Below, one piece after another: positions 1-11,850 of a DNA stretch of 64,000 bases; the stretch's first letter is position 1, and each line of letters begins with the position of its first letter. The DNA is taken from the NCBI RefSeq assembly GCF_042477335.2, contig NC_091245.1, forward strand, positions 111,200,501 through 111,264,500, in the 5' to 3' direction. The notes beneath the pieces are model-generated. The model did no database searches, was not told the origin of the DNA, and was given only the letters and a program-made list of their open reading frames with translations. Origin of the DNA: Ovis canadensis (Eukaryota; Chordata; Mammalia; Artiodactyla; Bovidae). Position numbers and translations under genes: made by a program.

Positions 1-216
1 GAAGAATTGACTCATTGGAAAAGACTCTGATGCTGGGAGGCATTGGGGGCAGGAGGAGAAGGGGACGACAGAGGATGAGATGGCTGGATGGCATCACTGA
101 CTCGATGGACGTGAGTTTGGGTGAACTCCAGGAATTGGTGATGGACAGGGAGGCCTGGCGTGATGCAGTCCATGGGGTTGCAAAGAGTTGGACACGACTG
201 AGTGACTGAACTGAAT
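1..216 (+). mobile_element. BovB LINE 3' end (5'-truncated by window edge)
   Basis: The segment carries the BovB 3' terminal region: a purine-rich stretch encoding the arginine-rich C-terminal tail, followed by the tail ending in repeated GAACT units near 206-216. The same tail ends every other BovB copy here, for example at 5729, 16292 and 60812. The element continues to the left of the window, so its true length is unknown. It lies directly next to antisense L1-like sequence. Confidence 0.9.
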
Positions 217-1040
217 TGGAAATGTTCTTTGCACATAATACAATCTTTTATATACAGAAGGTTCATTTGTTTCTTTTACACGTTTCATTCCTCTCATTAC
301 CTTCAAGCTTTCTTTTAATCCTTGAGCGTATATAATATTTGTAAATGTTTTAACAACCTTGCCTAATTCTATCTCCTCTTTCCTGTCTATATCTCTTTCT
401 TCTGATTGTCGCCTCACTATAATTGACATTCTTCTGCTTCTTCATATACCAAGTAGTTTAGTGAATGCTAGAGATTTTAAATTTTATGTGTAGCGTGTTG
501 TATTTTTCTCCTTTTATGCCTTTAAAAGACAATGAACTTTGTTCTGTTATGTATATAGGTTACTTGTGGATCCTATTGAGCTTGACTTGATTGAGTTCTC
601 TGTTTGATAGGGCAGGACTCATTAGTCTTTACCTTAAAGTTAGCATGGCTTTATCCTGAAGGTATAGTCTTACTAGGATCTCCATTGAGGACTCAGTTTG
701 TTCAGGTAAGCTTCTCTTCTCTAGTTGGTCAAACACCAATGTCTCACAGCCAAGTGCAAACTTCAAAACTTTTGTTTACCTTACATTTCCCCTTAATTAT
801 TCTTTGCCAGCCTTTTAATTCCTGACTCTGCATATGCATAGCTTAGTGTTCTGCTACAGACCAAGAGATACTTACGTATCATTTTGCAGCTTTTATTCTG
901 TAGAGCTTCCTCTTCTCTTCTACTCTGACCCACATGTACCAGCTATACTGCCATCTCTACATTTCAATTTTTGTCTCTTCAGCTCAGTAAAACCCTGTCT
1001 TCTTCTTAGACTCCCCTTCACTATGTCGTGTTTTGCAAAG
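217..1040 (-). mobile_element. Old L1 (L1M-type) 5' region, antisense
   Basis: Thymine-rich sequence around 390-720 resembles the antisense 5' UTR of old mammalian L1 elements, the same family as 9900-10480 in this window. The match is best from about 390 to 700 and fades after 800. No open frame of interest survives. The exact limits and subfamily are uncertain. Confidence 0.45.
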
Positions 1041-2233
1041 AGTCTTTAGACAAAAGGCCAGGGAATCATGAAGCTTCACTTTCATGTTTTTAGTCTCTCC
1101 ATAATCACAGTGTTTCACTGCCTATTGTCTCAAATCTGAAAACAATTGATTTGCATGCTTTTCCCACTTTATTAATTTTTTTATGATGAAAGGACTAATA
1201 GAATAGTAGTTACTCCCTCCTGAGTGGAAGAAGCAATACATAACTGATTTTACATTTTTCTTTGTGTGCCATTTATCAGTGTATTTCCCTTCAACTTCAA
1301 ATTTGCCTTCATTGCTTGATCTGAAGAAATTGAGCTGGGCTCCTGACAGCTGGTACAATGCTAAGCTTTGTCTATTCAGGACACTATCAGACACATTGCA
1401 GGAGGAAGGGGCCTTCCTTCACATTTGTGCTTCATTGGGCAGTTTTCTTCAGCATGACTTGGCTTCTCCAGCACCAAGTTCCTGTAACATGGGCAGATAC
1501 TCCAGCTCTGCAGTGCATGGCAATCAACAGCACCTAGGAATGAACAATTTACTTTAGGATGGCTCTTTGCATAGTAGAGCATCTCCAGTAAGACAGCACC
1601 TTCAGAACAGCTCTCCCCAATATAATAGAGAGCAGATTTCTAGCATGTTCCCAACTGTAGATTTCATCCAAATTCTCCCAGCATGGCACATTGCACTGTC
1701 TCTATCATACAGCGGGTTGATGTTGTGGCCTCTCCAACAAGGTATGGATATTAACCCTTATGCAGGAAAGGTTGTCTTTTCCTTGAGTGTTGTTGATTTT
1801 TAACATTCATTATTATTAAACTTTTTTGAATGAAGTTTCTAAATCAGAGCAGATTTCTTACTATGCTCACCACACAGTCGACAGTCAGAATAGCATTGGA
1901 TCATTAGTCTCTCCACATTTGCAATCCTGCAGAGTGATGTGATAAGAGCCAGATGGAAAATATATTCCACGCAAGTGGTAGAATAACTCTGTATTCAAGT
2001 GATGGAGAAATATAAAAGCCTTCCCTTTATACAGGGGAGATTATTTTTCTTCCTTCTCCTTCTGAGTATCTCCTTGGAGACAGAATGCAAAGAATCTTTA
2101 CTCTAATCCTTTGTTATGTAAATAAATCTTTCCAGGAAGAAAATAGAGTGTCTATGGCTTTAACAACCTAGAGATTTCCTCACGGTTCCAGGCTCCACCC
2201 CTTTTGAAATGTAAACAAGCAGAGAGATAATGA
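1041..2233. other. No recognised feature
   Basis: Ordinary AT-rich intergenic sequence. Only short chance open frames of under about 100 codons on both strands are present, without a recognisable family, and I identified no repeat family. Confidence 0.5.
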
Positions 2234-2812
2234 ATCACTGCAGACACTGACTGCAGTCATGAAGTTAAAAGATGCTTGCTCCTTAGAAGAAAAGATATGA
2301 CAAACCTGGACAGCATATTAAAAAGCAGAGACATCCCTTTGCTGACAAAAGTCCATATAGTCAAAGCTATGGTTTTTCCAGTAGTCAAGTACAGCTGTGA
2401 GAGTCGGACCATAAACAAGACTGAGCACTGAAGAATCGGTGCTTTTGAACTATGGTGTTGGAGAAGACTCTTTAGAGTTTCTTGGACAGCAAAGAGATCA
2501 GTCTAGTCCGTCCTAAAGGAAGTCAACCCTGAATATTCATTGGAAGGACTGATATTAAAGCTGAAGCTCCAATACTTTGGCCAACTGATATGAAGAGCTG
2601 ACTCATTGGAAAAGACCCCGAACCTGGGAAAGATTAAAGGCAGGAGGAGGAGGCAGACAGAGGATGAGATGGTTGGATGACATTATCAACACAATGGACT
2701 TGAGGTTTGAGCAAACCTCGGGAGATAGTGAAGGACAGGGAAGCCTTGCATGCTGCAGTCCATGGGGTTGCAAAGAGCAGACTTGACTTAGTGACTGAAC
2801 AACAACAAGGTG
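2234..2812 (+). mobile_element. BovB LINE 3' fragment, diverged
   Basis: Begins inside the conserved region downstream of the RT domain and runs to the BovB tail, ending in a CAACAACAA stretch at 2801-2809 rather than the younger GAACT repeats. Many substitutions and several stops show an old, inactive copy. The 5' truncation is typical of target-primed reverse transcription. No coding capacity remains. Confidence 0.9.
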
Positions 2813-3171
2813 CCTTACCCAAAACCATTTGGCTCTTGGGAAGATAAGAGAAGCTTATTGTAAGGAAATAATTAGTTCCACCATTACAGAAACAGATGGC
2901 CTCAGTTCTAATCTTCACTGAAAGAAGTAAAATGTTCCTAGGGGAAATGAAAGCAAACCTTCTACCCTGATAGCTTATGCATTTCCATGGTTCAGGAAAC
3001 TGAGACTTTATAGGATCACTAAAAAATGTAGAGAAAATCTGTTCCCTATAATACCCTGTATTAGCCCTAGGGATAGAGGCTGGATTTGCTATTCCTGTAT
3101 TTTTCAGGATTATCTTAGTTGCTATCCAATATTTTCATTGCTCCAGTTCCTTGTAATACTTGTGTGTGTGT
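2813..3171. other. No recognised feature
   Basis: Short unique-looking AT-rich spacer between a BovB fragment and a SINE. I see nothing in it. Confidence 0.5.
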
Positions 3172-3290
3172 GTTAGTCACTCAGTCCTGTCCCACTCTTT
3201 GCGACCCCATGGACTGTAGCCCACCAGGCTTCTCTGTCCATGGGATTCTCCTGGCAAGAATACTGGAGTGGGTTGCCATTCCTTTCTCCG
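3172..3290 (-). mobile_element. Bov-tA SINE, partial
   Basis: Antisense 3' half of Bov-tA: the part derived from the BovB tail reads in reverse, followed by the central block with the motif CAAGAATACTGGAGTGGGTT. The tRNA-like 5' part is absent. Confidence 0.85.
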
Positions 3291-3342
3291 TTGTAACAGT
3301 TGCTAATTCTTTATATTAAACTCCTTATTCAAATTATAAAGT

Positions 3343-3455
3343 GAAAGTGAATGTTGCTCAGTCATGTCCAACTCTTTGAGACCCCATAAACTATACGGTC
3401 CATGGAATTCTCTGGGCCAGAATACTGGAGTGGGTAGCCTTTCCCTTCATCAAGC
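3343..3455 (-). mobile_element. Bov-tA SINE, partial
   Basis: Another antisense Bov-tA 3' half, with the same central block at about 3418-3440 and more diverged than the neighbouring copies. The tRNA-like head is missing. Confidence 0.8.
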
Positions 3456-3630
3456 AGTGTTTGCCTAGTTGGGCCTTGACTGATACAGAGTTAGAACTCA
3501 CCATCTTATTCTAAGACATCTAAAATTATTGCTATTTTCTGTTCAACAGGTCCAGTTGTACAATATCATCAATACACTAGTATATATGATGTTGTATGAG
3601 ATGTCATGACAAGCAAGATTTCTGTGGTCT

Positions 3631-3864
3631 ATAGTATGATGTGCTGTGCTTAGTTACTCAGTCGTATCTGACTCTTTGTGACCCCCATGTACCAGGGCCC
3701 ACCAGGCTTCTCTGTCCATGGGATTCTCCAGGAAAGAATACTGGAATGGGTTGCCATGCCCTCCTCCAGGGGATCTTCCCAACCCAGGAATTTAATCAGG
3801 GTCTCCTGCATTGCAGGCAGATTCTTTGCCACCTGGGCTACCGGGGAAGTCCCCATAGTATGAT
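3631..3864 (-). mobile_element. Full-length Bov-tA SINE with perfect 10-bp target duplication
   Basis: A complete antisense Bov-tA at 3641-3854. The BovB-derived tail is at the left and the tRNA-like head, reading in reverse to GGGGAAGTCC, at the right. The insertion is bracketed by a perfect direct repeat ATAGTATGAT at 3631-3640 and 3855-3864, the target-site duplication. The clean flanks suggest a younger insertion than the two partial copies to its left. Confidence 0.93.
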
Positions 3865-4278
3865 AGGGAGCAGTAAATTGTCATAGCCCCAAAGTAAGAC
3901 TGAAAATACACTACTAGGCCTTCCAGGTAAAAGCAACCACTTCTGGTGGTCCTTAAAAACTGTATGGAGAAAAAGTCATCCAGGTCAATAACTATGTACC
4001 AAGTGTCACGTGCTATGTGGATTTTCTCCCTTAGAGACACTACATATGGGAAAGCAATAGCAATCGGCATCACAATCAGATTAAGTTTACAACAGCTCAT
4101 GATCATTTTCTAACATACATCTGACTTATTTGCAGCCAAAGTGAAGGAATTAAATAGCAATGTGATGGGTATTATCATCCACACTTCTTTAGGTTTTTAT
4201 GGTGCTATTCATCTCTATAATTCCCATAGTAAAGCGATATTGGTTCTCACTTACTATGTTGAAAAGAAATAGTAAATG
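3865..4278. other. No recognised feature
   Basis: Intergenic spacer; I recognised no gene or repeat family. Confidence 0.5.
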
Positions 4279-5730
4279 AGATGGAATTCCAGTTGAGCTG
4301 TTTCAAATCCTGAAAGATGATGCTGTGAAAGTGCTACACTCAATATGCCAGCAAATTTGGGAAACTCAGCAGTGGCCACAGGACTGGAAAATGTCAGTTT
4401 TCATTCCAATTCCAAAGAAAGGCAATGCCAAAGAATGCTCAAAGTACTGCACAATTGCACTCATCTCACATGTTAGTAAAGTAATGCTCAAAATTCTCCA
4501 AGCCAGGCTTCAGCAATATGTGAACCATGAACTTCCAGATGTTCAATCTGGTTTTAAAAAAGGCAGAGAAATCAGAGATCACATTGCCAGCATCTGCTGG
4601 ATCATCGAAAAAGCAAGAGAGTTCCAGAAAAACATCTATTTCTGTTTTATTGACTATGCCAAAACCTTTGACTGTGTGGATCACAATAAACTGTGGAAAA
4701 TTCTGAAAGAGATGGAAATACCAGACCACCTGACCTGCCTCTTGAGAAACCTATATGCAGGTCAGGAAGCAACAGTTAGAACTGGACATGGAACAACAGA
4801 CTGGTTCCAAATAGGAAAAGGAGTATGTCAAGGCTGTATATTGTCACCCTGCTTATTTAATTTATATGCAGAGAAATGCTGGGCTGGAGGAAGCATAATT
4901 TGGAATCAAGAATGCTGGAAGAAATATCAATAACCGCAGATATGCAGATGACACCACCCTTATGGCAGAAAGTGAAGAAGAATTAAAGAACCTCTTGATG
5001 AAAGTGAAAGAGGAGAGTGAAAACGTTGGCTTAAAGTTCAACATTCAGAAAACTAAGATCATGGCATCTGGTCCCATCACTTCATGGCAAATAGATGGGG
5101 AAACAGTGGAAACAGTGTCAGACTTTATATTGGGGGGCTCCAAAATCACTGCAGATGGTGACTGCAGCCATGAAATTAAAAGACACTTACTTCTCGGAAG
5201 GAAAGTTATGACCTACCTAGACAGCATATTAAAAAGCAGAGACATTACTTTGTCAACAAAGGTCTGTCTCGTCAAGGCTATGGTTTTTCCAGTGGTCATG
5301 TATGGATGTGAGAGTTGGACTATAAAGAAAGCTGAGTGCAGAAGAATTGATGCTTTTGAAGTGTGGTGTTGGAGAAGACTCTTGAGAGTCCCTTGGACTG
5401 CAAGGAGATCCAATCAGTCCATCCTAAAGGAGATCAGTCCTGCGTGTTCATTGGTAGGACTGATGTTGAAGCTGAAACTCCAATACTTTGGCCACCTGTT
5501 GTAAAGAGCTGACTCATTTGAAAAGACCCTGATGCTGGGAGGGATTGAGGGCAGGAGGAGAAGGGGATGACAGAGGATGAGATGGTTGGATGGCATCACC
5601 GACTCAATGGACATGGATTTGGGTGGACTCCAGGAGTTGGTGATGGACAGGGAGGACTGGCGTGCTGCTGTTGATGGGGTCACAAAGAGTGAGACACGAC
5701 TGAGCGACTGAACTGAAGTGAACTGATCTT
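4279..5730 (+). mobile_element. BovB LINE, 5'-truncated, RT domain and 3' end
   Basis: Contains about 1.45 kb of the BovB ORF and 3' end. A frame at 4325-4933 covers RT motifs: the motif A region FIDYAKTFD, the motif B region GVCQGCILSP, then a break. A small deletion near 4876, relative to the copy at 20436, shifts the frame just before the YADD box. A second frame, 4962-5504, carries the post-RT connector and C-terminal region and ends early at a stop replacing a conserved codon near 5502. The tail ends in GAACTGA repeats. Inactive copy; the endonuclease domain is missing through 5' truncation. Confidence 0.93.
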
Positions 5731-6489
5731 TGAAAGGAGAGGAAATTCTAAGGGCTTTTATTTAATACTTGCTACCATAATGACCCATATGTTAGGGAAC
5801 CACTGTGGGGGATTCTACCAGTCACTAAGCATATGTATTCTAATTTTCCATCAAAGAACTGAGGAAATAACCACCAGGTGAGTCTCTCTGTGTCACATCA
5901 GAGCTAACACTGCGTCTATCACCTGACTTGAGTCAACACAGCGGAGCATCACAGTCTATCAATCAGTTCCCAAACCAATGTCAATTCAAAGATCAAGAGC
6001 CCCTTGACTGAAAGGGAGGCCAAGTCTCCTTGAGGAAGTGTCCTGCATAATTAATACAAACACATATTGTAAATTTTCCACCAAATCTTTCCCCAAAGGG
6101 ACCTATACCCATATAGTAGAGTGGCTTCACTGAGGAATAAGAAATACCCAGACCTATCAAGGATTACTTGACACGGGCCAAAAATTTATGTTAACATTTT
6201 GGGACCCAAAATCTCACTGTGGCTCATCAGTCAAAATGACAGCTTATGGGGGTCAGGTGGACAAAATGGTATGCCCTGTGGATATCGGTCAGTCTCATTC
6301 CCCAGCTACCTTTGTTCAAAAGCCCTGTGAACAAAATGGCCATGTTAGCAGAGGTAGAACCTACACCTAGGCTCCACAATATGGACTTACCCTCAGCAAA
6401 GTTGATCTGAATTATATCATTGCTGAGCATCTTATCTGCCAAAAGCAACAATCAATAGTAACTCCTAAACGTGATATCATTCTTTGTTA
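5731..6489 (+). other. Unassigned; possibly more of the decayed retroviral internal region
   Basis: No BovB or SINE similarity is seen. The stretch lies immediately upstream of an integrase-like remnant in the same orientation, so it may be earlier pol-region sequence, but I could not confirm this by motif. Only short disrupted frames are present. Confidence 0.3.
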
Positions 6490-7190
6490 AGAATCATTCT
6501 GTTGGCAGGTTGATTATAATAGACCTCTTTCCCCATGGAAGGGGCAGAAATCTGTCTTTGCTGGAACAGACACAAATTCAGAAAATTGATTTGGTTTACC
6601 TTCCCCTAATGCTTTCTGCCAGCCCTACCATCTGTGGACACTCAGAATGCCTTAACCACTATCACGGCATTCCCCATAACATTGCATCTGGTAAAGGACC
6701 TCATTTCACAATAAAGGAAATACAGCAATGGACTCATGACTACGGAACTAATTAATCTTACCACATAGTTCATTTTCCAGAAATAGGTGATGTATTTGAA
6801 AGATAAATGGCTTACTAATGGCTTGGTTACTCCACCAGTTGTAAGATATCTTAAAATGACAGGGCTCTCTTTTAAATCAAAGAATGTATATTCTGAATCA
6901 GACAATTATACAGCCAGAATTTATGGGTCTAGGAGTTAAGGGGTGAAAGTGGTAGTGGTTTCTTTTATTCCCATTTCACCTAATAACTCACTTGCAGGAT
7001 TTTCTTCCTGTCCCAGCATACTTAGCTCCATGTGTCTTAATCCTCATGGACAAAATATTTCTAACCAAGAAATGTAACAAAAATAATTAAATTTAATTAG
7101 AAGAGGAGACTGTCACCTGGCCATTTGTGACCCCACACACCATTGAACTAACAGTAATCCCCTGTTATAGTTAATCCTTTATATTAAACT
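6490..7190 (+). pseudogene. Endogenous retrovirus pol fragment, integrase region, decayed
   Basis: A frame at 6471-6755 and the sequence after it resemble the catalytic core and following part of a retroviral-type integrase from an old mammalian ERV. Similarity continues past a stop at about 6753 and through several frame changes to about 7080. No LTRs, gag, protease or env were recognised on either side. This is a fossil fragment without coding capacity. The ERV subfamily is not determined; the assignment is from memory of the family and should be confirmed by a translated search. Confidence 0.6.
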
Positions 7191-8000
7191 TTCATTATTC
7201 AAACTGTGGTTTCCCAAATGGACCATGACTGATATACTTTTTTATATTAAGCAATCAAACTATTTTCTAAGCGCTATTAGCTGAATCACACAAGTTTTAA
7301 TGTCTTACATCTTAATTTCTATTCAGTTCCAAATATTTTTCAATTTCCCTTATAATCTATTCTTTAACACATCAATTATTAGTCTGTGTGTTAAATTCCA
7401 AATGTTTTTACCTGACTGTTTTTGTTTGATTTAAAATTGAACTCCACTGTGGTCAGAAGACATACTTTGTATGATTTTAATATTTATAAGTTTATTGAAT
7501 CTTATTTTATGATTCATGGGTTCCCTCTTGCTTCCATGGGCACTTGGAAAGTGTAGTCTGCTGTTGGTTAGAAGGTTCTATAAATATCAAAAGGTCAAAC
7601 TGACTAAAACATGGAAGAGCTATTCTATTTGCTTATTTACTGCCTACTCATCCAATCAATTGCTAAGCAAGTATTGAAATCCCCAGTCAGAATTATAAAT
7701 TTATCTATTTCTCTCTCTATTTAACTTAGTTTTTGTTTTACTTATTTTAGAATTCTGTTACTAGGAGCTGTGTATTTAAGATTGTCATGTCTTACTGATG
7801 AATTAGCTTTTTATTTTAATAAAATCTCCCAATTTTATTTATGGTAATATTTCTTGTTTTGAAATCTACTTTGTCTGAGATTAATGAAAACTGAAGGTGA
7901 AAGTAGGCATTTTAAATAAGTGAAAACTGGGATAATTTCTACAACACTAGAAATTGCTAAAGAAGGTGTAGAAGGTAAAACTACTCTAGCATAGAGTTTA

Positions 8001-8108
8001 CATAGACATGACTTTGAGCAAACTCCAGGAGTTTGTGAAGGACAGGGAAGATTGCAGTCCATGGGGTCACAAAGAGTTAGACCTGACTGAGTGACTGAAC
8101 AACAACAA
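8001..8108 (+). mobile_element. BovB 3' tail fragment
   Basis: About 108 bp of the terminal BovB region, ending in GAACAACAACAAA. It sits within the antisense L1. It is extremely 5'-truncated, and a deletion in the GGACAGGGAAG region marks it as an old copy. Confidence 0.85.
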
Positions 8109-8215
8109 ATGTTATATTTTTACCTATACTCATTCTTTCAATTCATCTGTGTATTTTTATTTCAGTTTGTTTATATCCATTCTGACAACATCTGCCTTTT
8201 CATTGACCTATTTAG

Positions 8216-8943
8216 TACTGCAGACCCTTGAACAACGTAAGTTTGAACTGTGCAGGTCCTCTTATAGATGGAATTTTTTCAACACATATACTACTATATT
8301 TACAATCTAAGATTGGTTGAATTTGCAAACGTTGAACTACAGATACAAAGTGCAACTGTTGGACTTCCCTTGGCACAATAGATATGAATCTGTCTGCCAA
8401 GATAGAGGACATGAGTTTGATCCCTGGTCCTGGAAGATTCCAAAAGTCATGGACCAACTATGCCCATGTGCCACAACTACTGAGCCACCACTCTAGAGCC
8501 TGCGAGCTGCAACTACTGAGCCTCTGTGCCTCAGTAACTGAAGCCCACACACTCTAGGGCCCGTGAGCCACAACTACTGAGTTTGTTTGTCTCAACTAAT
8601 GAAGCCCGTGCACCCTAGAGCCTGCAGGTCAAAACTGCTGAGTGCACGTGCGGCAACTATTGAACCCGAGTGCCAAAAGCATGTGCTCTGCAATCAGAGA
8701 AGCCCTTGCAGTGAGAAGCCCATGCACCGCAAAAGAGTAGCCTCTGCTCACTGCGACTAGAAGTCTGTGAGCAGCAGCGGAGACCCAGCACAACCAGAAG
8801 TAAATACAATTAATAAATACAATTTTATTTAAAAAGTGCCAGTTGTAAAGTTATACATGGATTTTCAACCGCTGGGACGGGGTAGGGGTAGGGAGTGTTT
8901 GAGTACCCTTAGTCCCCATGTCATTTAAGGGTCAACCATATAT
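8216..8943 (+). mobile_element. MER2-type (Tigger/pogo) DNA transposon with a nested SINE
   Basis: The left end carries the inverted-repeat sequence CAGACCCTTGAACAACG at 8220-8236. The right end, 8921-8936, carries its complement, AAGGGTCAACC preceded by a diverged TTGTTC. Both ends abut TA-containing flanks, as expected for a pogo-type element. The interior keeps the typical subterminal blocks, then is interrupted by a CHR-2 SINE. Non-autonomous, with no transposase. Confidence 0.75.
8347..8846 (+). mobile_element. CHR-2-type tRNA-derived SINE with degenerate target duplication
   Basis: Starts with the tRNA-like head GGACTTCCCTTGG at 8361, continues through the characteristic repeated CACAACTACTGAG body, and ends in an A-rich tail at 8806-8835. 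Imperfect direct repeats at 8347-8360 and 8833-8846 (10 of 14 matching) look like an aged target duplication. Inserted into MER2, and so younger than it. Confidence 0.85.
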
Positions 8944-10562
8944 CTAGATTGAATGTAGTTCTTAATACAACTGAATTTAAGCCTAATGTTTTGCTATTTT
9001 TTTCTATTTGTCTTATTTGCTAGTTATTTCTCTGTTCCTTTTTTTTCTTAAGTATTAATATATTTCTTAAATATCAATAATTTAATATTTTTACTATTTT
9101 ATTTCTGTATTGTTTTCATAGGTATGCCTGATTGCATTATTCTTTTCATTATTGTTCTATGAATATGCATTCTCATTACAATCTTTCTTAGTTAAAATTG
9201 TACCACTTCTTGTTAAACAAAGACATCTCATAACAGTACAGTTACACTTATCTTTCTATATGCTATAGCTGTCATGTATATGATGCCTGTATACATTATT
9301 AGCCTCTCAATATCATATCATAATATTTTCTTTAATATATCTTTTAAAATAACTGAAAGAAAAACAAGATATCTTTATTTACCCACATATTATTATGTCC
9401 AGTGATCTTCAGTACTTTCTATAAATCTATAGCTTGAATCTGGTGCCATATTCCTTCAACCTTAAGAACTTCTTTTAGCATTTTTGATAATGTATAATTA
9501 TCTCAATTTTCAATTATCTGAAAATATATTCACATACATATAATTTCTGAATGGTATTTTTTACTGGAAATAGAATTCTGACAACACTAAAAATGCCATT
9601 TAACTCTGTTCTGGTCTCCATCATTTTTGATTAGAAGTCAGTGAAATTATTATTGTTCCCTTACATGTAGTATACCACTTTTACTGGTGACTATCAAGAT
9701 TTATTTATCTTTGGTTTTAAAGATTCACCTCTGATGTACTTAGATTTGGTGTTCTTTTTATTTATCCTGCTTGAGATTCACTGAGATTCTTGGATCTCTG
9801 TATTTCTCATTAATTTGGCCAATACATCTCCAGATATTTTGTGACACATTCTGTTCTCTATTTGAGACTCCAATCACTTGGAAATTAGACTTCTTATATT
9901 GTGTGTAAATCATTGAGATTTTTCTTTTTTCTGTTCTTAGATCAGTAGAAATTATTGAATCTGACCTTCAAGTTAACCAGTCCTTTCTTTTACCAACTCC
10001 AGTTCGCTGTTGAGCAAATGAGTAAATTTTTCCATTTCAAATATTTTAACTTTCTGTTCTATAAGTTCTTATTACAGTTTTCATTTCTTTACTGAGATTC
10101 CACATCTGTTTGCTCATCAAGAACATATTTTCCTGTAAATCTTTGAACCTATGTGTATACTGCCTTTTTTTTTTAAGCACCTGACTACTAATTTGGGCCA
10201 TCTTAAAATTTGCTTCTATAGACTATTTTTCTCTTAATCATGGAGTCATATTTTTCTGTTTATTTCAATGTTGAGCATTTAATTATATACTGGATATTGT
10301 GGAAGATACATTGTAGAAATTCTTGGATTCATTAATCTTGGTGCACTTGCTATCTTTGAGTTGGCACAATTGTCAGTAAATCTCCCTATAGCACAGTGTT
10401 TTGACTTGCCAAATTCATTCACCTTGACCTGGCCCAAACAATACATGAAAGGATGATGTCACCAGCTAAGTTAGGCCACTTTCTTCTCTGAGGTTCTATG
10501 GTACTCTGTGTATAGCACTAATCACACTGTATTAAGACAGGTTGCAAAAAGATTGTGAGTTA

Positions 10563-10899
10563 CTTAAGAGAAGCCAAGTTAAGTGAAAGTCGCTCAGTCA
10601 TGTCTGACTCTTGGCAACCCCATGGACTATACTGTCCATGGAATTCTCCAGGCCAGAATACCCGAGTGGGTAGCCTTTCCCTTCTCCAAAGGATCTTCCC
10701 AACCCAGGAATCGAATTCAGGTGTCCCACGTTGCAGGTGAATTCTTTACCAGCTGAGCCACAAGGGAAGCCCAAGAGTACTGGAGTGGGTACCTATCCCT
10801 TCTCCAGTGGATCTTCCTGACACAGGAATTGAACTGGGGTCTCCTGCATCATAGGTGGATTCTTTACCAAATGAGCTATCAGGGAAGCCTTAAGAGAAG
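10563..10899 (-). mobile_element. Dimeric Bov-tA SINE with perfect 11-bp target duplication
   Basis: Two antisense units lie head to tail: a full Bov-tA at about 10579-10773 and a second, shorter unit containing the tRNA-like head and central block at about 10776-10888. The pair together is bracketed by a perfect repeat CTTAAGAGAAG at 10563-10573 and 10889-10899. It therefore inserted as one dimeric unit, not as two independent events. Confidence 0.9.
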
Positions 10900-11077
10900 G
10901 AAGGCTTAAGAAGAAGGAAGACTTAAGAGACGGGCTCATGTCTAGTCTCTTCAGCTAACGCCTAACTGATACTCAGAGTGGATATTCATGTCATATTTGT
11001 TGATGCAACAAACAGAATCATTTAGAAGTTCATAAATTATATGATGCTAACACAAAATTCACAAAATACTGGAATAT

Positions 11078-11329
11078 GCGGGTCTTTTAAATTTTTATTT
11101 ATTTTTAATTGAAGGATAATTGCTTTACAGTATTGTGTTTATTTCTGCCATATATCCACATAAATCAGCCAAAAGTATACATATGTCCCTCTTGAAACTC
11201 CTTCCTACCTCCCACCCCATCCTACCCCTCTAGGTTGTCACAGAGTACTAGTTTGATCTCCCTGAGTCACATAGAAAATTCCCACCGGCTATCTATTTTA
11301 CATATGGTAATGTGTATGTGGGTCATTTA
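11078..11329 (-). mobile_element. L1 3' UTR fragment (artiodactyl L1) with near-perfect target duplication
   Basis: Antisense L1 3' end. It starts with the complement of an A-rich tail at 11090 and continues through the familiar block that includes CTTTACAGTATTGTG and AATCAGCC. Flanking repeats GCGGGTCTTTTA (11078-11089) and GTGGGTCATTTA (11318-11329) match at 10 of 12. Only about 230 bp of the 3' end was inserted. Confidence 0.8.
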
Positions 11330-11614
11330 ACTCAGAAACAAAGATGCTAATATAAGCTCAGTTTCAGCTGAAGGTATCAATGAACCACAACACAAGATAA
11401 ATTTAAATGCTCATGGTAAACATTTAAAGAAATATATTAATAAGGTTCAATATACCTTGTTTACAAGGCAAGAAAAGAAATCAGAACATTTCAGGAAGAG
11501 TCAGCAATACTGGCTGAAATGAAGCTCTAGCATGTAAAACAAAGTTTACTCATTCATCATCCCTTATTCCCTGATAAAACTCTGTGTGTGTTTGTACATA
11601 TGAATAAAGAAAGA

Positions 11615-11850
11615 ACATGGAATTTAGGATTAATAGATTGATAATTGAGGCTCACTTCTTTTTGAATCCAACTTTTATCTCTAATGGTGTATGCATTCTT
11701 AGGAACATCACTTAATCTTCCTCCAGTGTATTTTTCTGAAACAGAGGTAGTAATATTTATCTTACAGGAGTGGTGTTGGAATCAAGTGAGATCATGAATG
11801 TGAAAGATCTTTGTGAATGTAAAGAGCTACATAAATATTAGAGATAGTTA
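11615..11850 (+). repeat. MIR SINE, ancient
   Basis: Recognisable MIR core and 3' end: CATCACTTAATCTTCCTCC at 11706-11724, then a GAGATCATGAATGTGAAAG-like block and ATAAATATTAG. Strongly diverged, as expected of a mammal-wide SINE. Confidence 0.7.

Larger units (their letters stand above)
7240..10545 (-). mobile_element. Old L1 (L1M-type), antisense, interrupted by three younger insertions
   Basis: Read on the minus strand this is an ancient L1. 5' UTR-like sequence lies around 9900-10480, ORF1-like sequence around 9400-9900, and ORF2 N-terminal sequence around 7450-8215 and 8944-9330. All frames are decayed. It is split by a short BovB tail at 8001-8108 and by a MER2 transposon at 8216-8943. 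L1 similarity resumes on the far side of both, which shows that the L1 was there first. Confidence 0.7.

Noticed and set aside
3172..3864. Three successive similar blocks as a tandem repeat array
   Set aside because: They are independent Bov-tA insertions of different completeness, and the third has its own target duplication.
4325..5504. Two long frames as host protein-coding genes
   Set aside because: They are the broken RT and C-terminal parts of a BovB LINE, with RT motifs and a BovB tail downstream. The same applies to the long frames at 15170-16078, 19196-20650, 40350-41827 and 49652-50836.
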